In this document: in pieces, positions 7,662-13,726 of the stretch | Numbering within the stretch: the stretch's first letter is position 1 | How the letters are laid out: each line of letters begins with the position of its first letter | Source: JBHIDQ01 sp046760155 | Lineage (GTDB): Bacteria; Chloroflexota; Dehalococcoidia; Dehalococcoidales; RBG-16-60-22 | Length of the DNA stretch: 14,386 bases | Direction: 5' to 3' | NCBI GenBank assembly: GCA_046760155.1 | Contig: JBHIDQ010000036.1 | Coordinates: forward strand, 1-14,386 | Made by a program: the position numbers and the translations under genes | The notes under the pieces: model-generated | Told to the model about the DNA's origin: nothing | The model's database searches: none | The model's input: the letters and a program-made list of their open reading frames with translations, nothing else

Positions 7662-8372
7662 TCAACCTTCCCGTCGCCTAGGTTGTTTCTTAGTACTGGC
7701 TTTCGCCGGCATTCGGTACATCCAGACCTTCCGATCCATTATATCCCGGTCAAAAAGCAAACGATTAAGCAGTAATCGTCCCTTGCTCAGTGAGACCGCC
7801 TCCACCGCTCGTGGCGCCGTTAGTCGCTTGATGACGATTACCAGAAAGACAGCCAGAAAACCAAGCGTAACCGAAAGTGGCTCATAAAACGAGCTAACTA
7901 TAGGCAGCGTCGTCACCCCGGCCAGTACCGGCAACGGTGAGCTACGCAGCATAACCGAGCCAACGGCCAAAACGCCGAAACAGGCTATTGCCGCCCACGG
8001 TGTCATCTCATTTATCAGGGGAAGGATGAGGATTACTCCCATCGCCGTACCGATTCCCCTGCCACCACTGAAACGAAGAAAAACTGACCAGTTATGCCCG
8101 ATGACCGCCGCCAGACCCACTATCAGCTGCTGGGCAATACCCAGACCAGCTAACTGAGCCACCCATACCATCACCAGTCCCTTGCTCAAATCAAAAATGC
8201 CCACCGGCAAAGCAAACCGCCAGGAGGTCATCCGCCACAGATTGCCTCCCCCCACCTGCCCGGTACCATATTGCCTCAGGTCTATGCCACGAGCCAACTT
8301 GGCTGCCAGATAGGAAGCTGGCACCGAACCCAAAAGGTAGGCACCCAAAATTAAGCCAGTCCAGATGGTCAT
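7662..8372 (-). CDS. plsY: PlsY-like glycerol-3-phosphate acyltransferase, divergent
   Basis: PlsY transfers an acyl chain from acyl-phosphate to glycerol-3-phosphate, the first step of phospholipid synthesis, in the cytoplasmic membrane. The three family motifs are visible: GSVPASYL (15-22), GTGQVGGGN (36-44) and GHNWSVFLRFSGGRGIGT (92-109). The middle motif differs from the usual GSGNxGATN form: the first Asn is Gln and Ala-Thr is Gly-Gly. Hydrophobic segments fill residues 3-25, 52-72, 80-95, 110-140 and 145-181. A basic cytoplasmic tail of about 50 residues (from 182) makes the protein (236 residues) longer than the common 190-210. The ATG has GAGGGG five bases upstream. No plsX is in the window. 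The changed motif leaves room for a paralogue of altered substrate use, and a canonical plsY may exist elsewhere in the genome. Confidence 0.82.
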   Translation of the reverse strand: MTIWTGLILGAYLLGSVPASYLAAKLARGIDLRQYGTGQVGGGNLWRMTSWRFALPVGIFDLSKGLVMVWVAQLAGLGIAQQLIVGLAAVIGHNWSVFLRFSGGRGIGTAMGVILILPLINEMTPWAAIACFGVLAVGSVMLRSSPLPVLAGVTTLPIVSSFYEPLSVTLGFLAVFLVIVIKRLTAPRAVEAVSLSKGRLLLNRLLFDRDIMDRKVWMYRMPAKASTKKQPRRREG

Positions 8373-8423
8373 AAGCCCCTCAAGAAAGAATGATTATTAA
8401 ATTTTATTCTGGTTTCACCGCCT

Positions 8424-9257
8424 TCATGCCCGCTCTTCGGCCAGAGCGATGAGTCTTTCCGCTGATGCCATGGGCACATCCACACCACCAATCATCGCCT
8501 CGCCAGTATCATCCAGACCGTGGTAGTCACTGCCGCCGGTAGTAATGAGACCATGCCGGTCAGCCAGGCTAACCAGACGACTAATCTCGTCAATAGTATA
8601 GCCATCGTAATAGGCTTCGATACCCACCATACCGGCTGCCTTCAACTCAATAATCATCGTCTCCGGGTCAGGCGCCGTTAGCGGGTGTGCCATCACCGGC
8701 AAGCCTTTATTCTGTAATATTAACGTCACCGCTTCCGCCGGTGTCATCTTTTCCCGCTCAACATAGGCCGGTCCATCGCGAGCAATATACTTATCGAAGG
8801 CTTCCCGTATTGAAGTGATGTATCCCTTCTCCAGCATCGCCTGAGCAATATGAGGACGCGCGATGGAGCCAGCACCGGCGATTTCACGGACGCGCCGCCA
8901 ATCAATCTGAATGCCTAAATCGGCCAGTTTGGCCACCATTCCCTGAGCCCGCCTCTCCCGGGAATTACGAAATTTGACCAGCGTCTCGGCCAGTTCTTGG
9001 CTAGCATAATCAATAAAATAGCCGAGCACATGAACTTCACCACTGGGGACATCGGTACTGACCTCAACCGCAGGAATAACTTTTAGCTGGGGGAATTTTT
9101 TGGCCGCCTCTAGCGCGGGAACAATGCCATCCACCGAGTCATGGTCAGCCAGCGCCATAATGACCAACCCGAGCTCTGCCGCTTTGCAGACAATCTCCGC
9201 CGGACTAAATCTACCGTCAGAGGCAGTGGAATGAAGATGCAGGTCAACCTTGCTCAC
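8424..9257 (-). CDS. PHP-domain metal-dependent phosphoesterase (YciV/RnaAM-like)
   Basis: This 277-residue PHP-fold hydrolase belongs to the family that includes 3',5'-nucleotide bisphosphatase and the RNA 5'-exonuclease RNase AM. Metal-binding motifs are in order: VDLHLHSTASDG (4-15, His7 and His9), LADHDSVDG (36-44), IPAVEVS (61-67, Glu65), HVLGYFID (76-83), RPHIAQAM (134-141, His136), MAHP (189-192) and GGSDYHG (241-247, Asp244 and His246). The start is chosen as GTG at 9257, which shares its first base with the ymdB stop codon and has GGAG at 9263-9266 at ideal spacing. A longer TTG start at 9278 would add only seven non-conserved residues and overlap ymdB by 22 bases. Following rny and ymdB, it may act on small RNA fragments or nucleotides, but that is inferred from position and family. 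Confidence 0.88.
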   Translation of the reverse strand: MSKVDLHLHSTASDGRFSPAEIVCKAAELGLVIMALADHDSVDGIVPALEAAKKFPQLKVIPAVEVSTDVPSGEVHVLGYFIDYASQELAETLVKFRNSRERRAQGMVAKLADLGIQIDWRRVREIAGAGSIARPHIAQAMLEKGYITSIREAFDKYIARDGPAYVEREKMTPAEAVTLILQNKGLPVMAHPLTAPDPETMIIELKAAGMVGIEAYYDGYTIDEISRLVSLADRHGLITTGGSDYHGLDDTGEAMIGGVDVPMASAERLIALAEERA

Positions 9258-10027
9258 TACTTCTCCATCGTCAGACAAATGCGCTCAATATTGATTGCCT
9301 TACCACCCTCCTCAGCCACCTCAACCAGCATGGCATTAAAGATTGGCTTTCCCTTTCCCACCGAGAGACGATGGGGTAATCCGGTCAAAAAGCGTTGAAT
9401 TACTGACTCGGTGTCATCACCAATAATTGAATTCGTTGGCCCGGTCATACCAATATCGGTAACATAGGCAGTGCCTTTAGGTAATATCTGGGTATCAATG
9501 GTACCGACATGGGTATGGGTGCCGAGCACGGCGCTGACCCTGCCGTCCAGGTACCGCCCCATGGCCACCTTCTCCGAGGTAGCTTCAGCATGAAAATCAA
9601 CCATAATTACCGCTGGCTTGTTCTCAAGCTCAGCCAGTAGCTTATCCATCGCCCGAAACGGACAATCTAACTCACGCATAAAGGTCCTGCCCATCAAATT
9701 AACCACCATAATCTGTCGGCTGATGATATAACCCCTACCCGGTACTCCGGGGGGATAGTTTAACGGGCGCAGAACGGGCAGCTCACCATCAAGATAAGGA
9801 ATAATCTCCTTCTGCGCCCAGATATGATTACCTGAGGTCAGGACATCAATGCCATTATCGATTAGCTCCCTGGCAACGGCTGAAGTCAGACCAAAACCAC
9901 CGGCAGCGTTCTCGGCATTGGCAATAATCATGTCGAACTTATGTTGCCGGCACAAATCGGGCAGAAGTTTAGACACGGCTTGCCGGCCCGGCTGACCAAT
10001 GATATCACCGATCATCAATATTAACAT
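9257..10027 (-). CDS. ymdB: YmdB-family metallophosphoesterase (TIGR00282 type)
   Basis: This 256-residue calcineurin-like phosphoesterase matches the family of Bacillus YmdB, a 2',3'-cyclic-nucleotide phosphodiesterase that affects RNase Y-dependent gene expression. Expected dinuclear-metal residues are Asp8 (MIGDIIGQPGR), Glu39-Asn40 (ANAENAAGG), Asn67-His68 (SGNHIW), His146 (VDFHAEATSEK) and His171/His173 (GTHTHVGT). The C-terminal signature TDIGMTGP (190-197) is also present. Length is typical. The ATG lies nine bases after the rny stop, with AGAGG upstream, and the gene ends on a base shared with the start of the PHP gene. Its position directly behind rny is the same as in Firmicutes, supporting a shared role in RNA turnover. 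Confidence 0.93.
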   Translation of the reverse strand: MLILMIGDIIGQPGRQAVSKLLPDLCRQHKFDMIIANAENAAGGFGLTSAVARELIDNGIDVLTSGNHIWAQKEIIPYLDGELPVLRPLNYPPGVPGRGYIISRQIMVVNLMGRTFMRELDCPFRAMDKLLAELENKPAVIMVDFHAEATSEKVAMGRYLDGRVSAVLGTHTHVGTIDTQILPKGTAYVTDIGMTGPTNSIIGDDTESVIQRFLTGLPHRLSVGKGKPIFNAMLVEVAEEGGKAINIERICLTMEK

Positions 10028-10036
10028 TAATGCCTC

Positions 10037-11581
10037 TTATTTCGCGTAGTCCACAGCTCTGGTTTCTCTGAGCACCGTAACCTTGATTTGCCCGGGATAA
10101 TCGAGGCCTTCTTCTATCTTCTTCACAATGTCTCGAGCAATCCTCATCGCTCCCAGGTCATCAATCTCTTCCGGTTTCACCAAGATACGGATCTCACGAC
10201 CGGCTTGAATCGCGTAGGACTTCTCTACTCCCTTGAAGCCATCGGCAATATCTTCCAGTGCCTTCATCCGCTTGAGGTAACCCTCCAGTGACTCACGCCG
10301 TGCCCCCGGTCTGGCACTGCTGATAGCGTCGGCTGCCGAGATAATAAAGCCCCAGGTGCTGACATTCTCCGTCTCAAGGTGGTGCTCAGCAATACCCTGG
10401 ACCACTTCCGGTGACTTGTCCCACTGCTTAACCAGGTCAGTACCGATAGCCGCGTGAGTACCTTCCACCTCTCGGTCCACCGCTTTACCAATGTCATGAA
10501 GTAGACCGGCTCTTTTGGCGATGGCAACATCGGCTCCCAGTTCGGAGGCAATCATACCGGCGATATGAGCCGTTTCAATACTATGCGATAGGGCATTCTG
10601 CCCATAGCTGGTACGATATTTCAGACGACCAACCAGCTTGATTAACTCAGGACGCAGTCCGTGTATGCCCACCTGGTAAGCCGCCTGCTCACCGGCACTA
10701 TAGATATCCGCCTCTACCTCTTCCTTGGCTTTGGCAACCACCTCTTCAATGCGCGCCGGGTGGATACGTCCGTCCAAGATGAGCTTGGATAAAGCCGTAC
10801 GAGCTATCTCCCGCCGCACCGGGTCAAAACTGGACAGGGTTACTGCCTCAGGGGTATCGTCAATAATCAGGTCAACGCCGGTAGCCTGCTCCAGAGCTCT
10901 AATGTTACGACCTTCCCGGCCGATAAGCCGGCCTTTCATCTCATCACTGGGCAGAGGCACCACTGCCACCGTAGCCTCAGCCACAACCTCAGAGGCGCTG
11001 CGCTGAATCGCCTGCGCCAAAATCTCCTGCGCTTTCTCATCGGCTTCTTCTTTCAGTTTGATTTCCCACTCATGAAGACGACGTGAGGTCTCCTGCTGCA
11101 TCTCAACCTCCATGGCTTCCAACAACTGTTGTTTTGCCTCGGCACTAGACATACCCGAAATCAATTCTAGCTGCTTTAACTGCCGATCTCTGAGCTCTCC
11201 TAGCTGAGTTCGCACCGAATCAATCTCCTTTTCTTTACTCGCCAAACTACGCTCACGTTGCTCCACACCTTCCAACTTACGGTCAAGATTCTCGCTCTTT
11301 TGTGACACGCGGTTCTCCTGCCGCTGTAGCTCAAAGCGCCGTTCACGGTACTCCGCCTCAGCGGTTGACTTCATTCTCTTTGCCTCCTCCTGGGCCTCAT
11401 TCAGCACTGCTCTGGCTTCATCTCTCGCCTCAGCCACCATTTTCACCGCTTTCCTCTCCGCAATACGTATCTGCCGATTAAACAAAATCCGTCGCGAAAG
11501 AAAGAGCGCCATGCCACCAAAGACAGTGCCAATAACGAAAGCAAAGAAAATAGCTATAATTACGATTACATCCATTCCCAT
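10037..11581 (-). CDS. rny: Ribonuclease Y (endoribonuclease, membrane-anchored)
   Basis: RNase Y initiates mRNA decay from the inner face of the membrane. The 514-residue protein shows the full family order: N-terminal transmembrane helix (about 4-27), a long charged coiled coil (about 38-190), a KH domain with GRLIGREGRNIRALE (217-231), and an HD domain with His333 (LSHSIETAHIAG) and the catalytic pair His362-Asp363 (GLLHDIGK). The C-terminus is the normal conserved tail ending near YPGQIKVTVLRE. Length equals the usual 510-520. The ATG at 11581 is preceded by a strong GGGAGGTG five bases away; a second ATG two codons later is less well placed. There is an 85-base gap to recX, in which I see no terminator. 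Confidence 0.97.
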   Translation of the reverse strand: MGMDVIVIIAIFFAFVIGTVFGGMALFLSRRILFNRQIRIAERKAVKMVAEARDEARAVLNEAQEEAKRMKSTAEAEYRERRFELQRQENRVSQKSENLDRKLEGVEQRERSLASKEKEIDSVRTQLGELRDRQLKQLELISGMSSAEAKQQLLEAMEVEMQQETSRRLHEWEIKLKEEADEKAQEILAQAIQRSASEVVAEATVAVVPLPSDEMKGRLIGREGRNIRALEQATGVDLIIDDTPEAVTLSSFDPVRREIARTALSKLILDGRIHPARIEEVVAKAKEEVEADIYSAGEQAAYQVGIHGLRPELIKLVGRLKYRTSYGQNALSHSIETAHIAGMIASELGADVAIAKRAGLLHDIGKAVDREVEGTHAAIGTDLVKQWDKSPEVVQGIAEHHLETENVSTWGFIISAADAISSARPGARRESLEGYLKRMKALEDIADGFKGVEKSYAIQAGREIRILVKPEEIDDLGAMRIARDIVKKIEEGLDYPGQIKVTVLRETRAVDYAK

Positions 11582-11666
11582 TTTTTCACCTCCCCTTAAC
11601 TATCGTTTTTATTTATCGGGGCAGCTAAAGACAGCTACTTCGCCGCGTTAGAGGCAAAACAAAAGG

Positions 11667-12302
11667 CTATCCAGAGCTATCCCCCCGTTCTTGCCATATC
11701 CGTTCCACAGTATGATTTATCACTTCGTAACCAAAACCCCGCCGCCGGAGATATTCACCCAGCCGTCGCCGAAAACTCTGATAGTCAGACAGTCGCCAGT
11801 GATGCGTCTTACGCAGCGCCGCCCGATAGGCACTATCGCCATCATCAACGTCAGCAACCACCTGGTCGATGATACCACTGGCTACTCCCTTTCGCCGCAA
11901 CTCTAACTTGGTCAATCGCTGACTACGCGGGTTAAATGATTCCCGATTTTCTTTCCAGAATTGCGCAAAGGCAACATCATCCACTAAGCCCTGCTCCTTG
12001 AGTCTGGTAATCACCGTCTCGATACAACCACCCTCAAAACCACGCCGCTTGAGACGTTGCCTTACCTCAGCCTCGCTCCGTGGCCGGTAACTGAGGTACT
12101 GATAAGCCGCATTGAGACAGCGGTGAAAATGGTCAGATTTGGCCAGCGCTTCAACCTGGTCAGCGGCTAGCTCCTGCCCAACTTGTAGCCCTTCTTTGAC
12201 TACTACCTCACCTCCCAGGCTAAAAGCAAACTTTTCATCCAAGAATACATTCACTCGCTTCTCTCTACTCCTCCCCATACGGAGAGCGGTAATCTTTCTC
12301 AT
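11667..12302 (-). CDS. recX: RecX, regulator of RecA
   Basis: RecX binds RecA filaments and limits their growth and recombinase activity. The 211-residue protein shows the three-helix repeats of the family, with the signature YLSYRPRSEAEVRQRLKRRG (69-88) followed by VITRLKEQGLVDDVAFAQFW (97-116), then a second repeat around LTKLELRRKGV (130-140) and a third ending LGEYLRRRGFGYEVI (181-195). It also has the beta-rich N-terminal segment VNVFLDEKFAFSLG that is common in longer RecX proteins. It lies 99 bases downstream of recA in the same direction, the usual arrangement. A G-rich run lies upstream of the ATG as a loose ribosome-binding site, and a possible hairpin in the gap may lower its expression relative to recA. 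Confidence 0.93.
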   Translation of the reverse strand: MRKITALRMGRSREKRVNVFLDEKFAFSLGGEVVVKEGLQVGQELAADQVEALAKSDHFHRCLNAAYQYLSYRPRSEAEVRQRLKRRGFEGGCIETVITRLKEQGLVDDVAFAQFWKENRESFNPRSQRLTKLELRRKGVASGIIDQVVADVDDGDSAYRAALRKTHHWRLSDYQSFRRRLGEYLRRRGFGYEVINHTVERIWQERGDSSG

Positions 12303-12328
12303 TAGCTATCCCCACCCCCTTAAATACA

Positions 12329-12356
12329 TAAGGCCGAAGCTTGCACCTCAGCCTTA
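12329..12356 (-). other. Hairpin between recA and recX, possible attenuating structure
   Basis: In the minus-strand transcript, 12351-12356 pairs perfectly with 12329-12334 (TAAGGC with GCCTTA). The stem continues inward for five more pairs, two of them G-U wobbles, closing a six-base loop at 12340-12345. The wobbles work only on the minus-strand RNA, the sense in which recA and recX are transcribed. The bases that follow (TGTATTTAA) are not a proper U tract, so full termination is doubtful; partial termination or an RNA-stability element between recA and recX is possible. Confidence 0.35.
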
Positions 12357-12401
12357 CTTACTCTATCACCGTATTAAATTTTACGCTATCTACAAATGTC
12401 C

Positions 12402-13415
12402 TCAATCTTCGGACATGGCAAAATGAGTGGTAGTGGCTGAGGCCCTTATTCTCTGTTCAATTTCCTGGACAAGCTCAGGATTCTGCGCCAGGTATTGTTT
12501 GGCGCTCTCCCTGCCCTGCCCCAGGCGGACATCACCGTAGGAGAGAAAGGCACCAGCCTTACTTATCAGCCCTAGCTCTACACCCAGGTCAATAAGGTTA
12601 CCCTCTCGGCTGATACCATGGTCAAACATGATATCAAACTCAGCAGTTCGGAACGGAGGCGCAACCTTATTTTTGACTACTTTGGCTCTAATGTGACTAC
12701 CTATTATCTTGTCCCCTTGCTTGATTGTCTCCGCACGCCTTAGGTCTATCCTCACTGAACTATAGAACTTTAAAGCCCTGCCACCCGGCGTTACCTCAGG
12801 ATTGCCGAAGATAATACCCACCTTCTCTCTTAGCTGATTGATGAATATTACCGCCGTCCCTGACCTCCCGATGGCCGCTGCCAGCTTGCGCAAGGCTTGC
12901 GACATCAGGCGGGCTTGCAAACCAACATGAGCGTCTCCCATGTCCCCCTCAATTTCAGCACGAGGTACCAAGGCCGCGACGCTATCAATCACCACCGCAT
13001 CAATGGCACTGCTCCTGACCAGGGCTTCGGTAATCTCCAGAGCCTGCTCCCCGGTGTCCGGTTGGGAGATAAGCAAGTCATCAACATTAACGCCGCAATT
13101 CGCCGCATAAGAGGGGTCTAAAGCATGCTCCACATCAATATAGGCAGCCATACCGCCACGCTTTTGTGCCTCGGCAAGTATGTGTTGACCCAGGGTAGTT
13201 TTCCCGGATGATTCGGGACCGAATATTTCTGTGATTCGCCCTCTAGGGATACCGCCAACACCTAAGGCTAGGTCTAAAGCTAGCGAGCCGCTGGGAATGG
13301 CCTCTACTGGTGGTGTTGTCGCCGACTCCCCTAGTTTCATAATGGAGCCTTTGCCAAACCGCTTTTCAATTTGGCCAATAGTCAACTCTAGCGCCTTCTC
13401 TCTCTCCGTGGTCAT
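12402..13415 (-). CDS. recA: RecA recombinase
   Basis: RecA forms ATP-dependent filaments on single-stranded DNA for homologous recombination and induction of the SOS response. The sequence is a complete, ordinary RecA of 337 residues: Walker A GPESSGKTT (66-74), Walker B VVIDSVAAL (141-149), loop L1 around EGDMGDAHVG (156-165), and loop L2 with FINQLREKVG and FGNPEVTPGG (191-212). The C-terminus ends HFAMSED without a long acidic tail. I place the start at the ATG at 13415, because AAGGTGG (13418-13424) lies at proper distance before it; a GTG at 13421 would add two residues but would overlap that ribosome-binding site. A sigma-70-like promoter lies directly upstream. I see no clear LexA operator of the Gram-positive or E. 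coli type. Confidence 0.97.
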   Translation of the reverse strand: MTTEREKALELTIGQIEKRFGKGSIMKLGESATTPPVEAIPSGSLALDLALGVGGIPRGRITEIFGPESSGKTTLGQHILAEAQKRGGMAAYIDVEHALDPSYAANCGVNVDDLLISQPDTGEQALEITEALVRSSAIDAVVIDSVAALVPRAEIEGDMGDAHVGLQARLMSQALRKLAAAIGRSGTAVIFINQLREKVGIIFGNPEVTPGGRALKFYSSVRIDLRRAETIKQGDKIIGSHIRAKVVKNKVAPPFRTAEFDIMFDHGISREGNLIDLGVELGLISKAGAFLSYGDVRLGQGRESAKQYLAQNPELVQEIEQRIRASATTTHFAMSED

Positions 13416-13417
13416 TT

Positions 13418-13424
13418 CCACCTT
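13418..13424 (-). promoter_or_regulatory. Ribosome-binding site deciding the recA start
   Basis: On the minus strand AAGGTGG occupies 13418-13424, two bases before the ATG at 13415. The AAGG core is five bases from that ATG but directly abuts or overlaps the alternative GTG start at 13421. The ATG start is therefore preferred. Confidence 0.6.
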
Positions 13425-13430
13425 AACCGC

Positions 13431-13459
13431 ATCATAACATAACTGTCACACTAAAACAA
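13431..13459 (-). promoter_or_regulatory. Candidate recA promoter
   Basis: On the minus strand the -10 box TATGAT (13431-13436) matches consensus at five of six positions. It is separated by exactly 17 bases from TTGTTT (13454-13459), which matches three of six. Transcription would begin near 13424, giving a very short leader that starts about at the ribosome-binding site. This is close enough to make a slightly different start point likely. Confidence 0.4.
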
Positions 13460-13488
13460 GGGGGCAGTAAGGAGGGGGAAGAGATTTT

Positions 13489-13513
13489 AAAGAGGGGGCT
13501 TCGCCCCCTCTTT
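13489..13513. terminator. Hairpin 1: perfect 11-bp GC-rich stem, possible bidirectional terminator
   Basis: Arm 13489-13499 (AAAGAGGGGGC) pairs perfectly with 13503-13513 (GCCCCCTCTTT) around a three-base loop. A runs on the left and T runs on the right give it a terminator look on both strands. On the minus strand, after nadE, only three T residues follow, so its strength is uncertain. It lies between nadE and the candidate recA promoter, a sensible place for a terminator. Confidence 0.5.
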
Positions 13514-13550
13514 GCCTCTCTTTTATCTGGGTTACCAAAGTGGGGCGTTT

Positions 13551-13572
13551 AAGAGGGGCGTCAGCCCCTCTT
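13551..13572. terminator. Hairpin 2: perfect 9-bp stem, second terminator-like copy
   Basis: Arm 13551-13559 (AAGAGGGGC) pairs perfectly with 13564-13572 (GCCCCTCTT) around a GTCA loop. Two further T residues follow on the plus strand. The stem sequence is nearly the same as that of hairpin 1, so the two look like copies of one palindromic unit with different loops. Confidence 0.5.
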
Positions 13573-13582
13573 TTCAAAATCT

Positions 13583-13611
13583 TCCCCTTCCCCTTAATAA
13601 GGGGAAGGGGA
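13583..13611. repeat. Hairpin 3: perfect 13-bp inverted repeat of pyrimidine/purine type
   Basis: Arm 13583-13595 (TCCCCTTCCCCTT) is the exact reverse complement of 13599-13611, with a three-base AAT loop. One arm is all pyrimidine and the other all purine. The purine arm is shared with the G-quadruplex motif that follows, so the two structures exclude each other. Confidence 0.7.
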
Positions 13612-13625
13612 TAAAGGGGATGGGG
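13601..13625 (+). other. Four-run G-quadruplex motif
   Basis: On the plus strand four runs of exactly four G lie at 13601-13604, 13607-13610, 13616-13619 and 13622-13625, with loops of two, five and two bases. This fits the strict G-quadruplex pattern. The plus strand is the template for nadE transcription, so the structure would be in template DNA rather than in the nadE RNA. Confidence 0.6.
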
Positions 13626-13726
13626 TTATCTAATAAAACCCGTAAAGGATACGTTGCTAAGCAATCTCGAATAAATTGAGGAGAGAAATAACTTTTCAGC
13701 GGATTTTTAACCCAATGTAGCCAAGA

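Larger units (their letters stand above)
13422..13726. other. Gene-free region between nadE and recA, rich in hairpins and G runs
   Basis: These 305 bases contain no credible coding sequence. From the recA side they hold the candidate recA promoter (13431-13459), a G-rich stretch (13460-13478), hairpin 1 (13489-13513), hairpin 2 (13551-13572), hairpin 3 (13583-13611), and a four-run G-quadruplex motif (13601-13625). An A/T-richer tail (13626-13726) runs to the nadE stop, in which I see only short weak inverted repeats. In addition 13475-13499 is an imperfect inverted repeat of 13564-13587, so the local hairpins 1 and 2 compete with a long-range pairing. Confidence 0.8.

Noticed and set aside
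9258..9278. Longer TTG start for the PHP-domain protein
   Set aside because: It adds only seven non-conserved residues, overlaps ymdB by 22 bases, and lacks the well-spaced GGAG that precedes the GTG at 9257.
11582..11666. Terminator or small gene between recX and rny
   Set aside because: Only a four-base AGCT inverted repeat is visible, with no U tract after it, and no open frame with a ribosome-binding site other than that of rny.
13416..13480. LexA/SOS operator upstream of recA
   Set aside because: I looked for GAAC-N4-GTTC and CTGT-N8-ACAG palindromes and found only partial half-sites such as ACTGTCACA; none is convincing.
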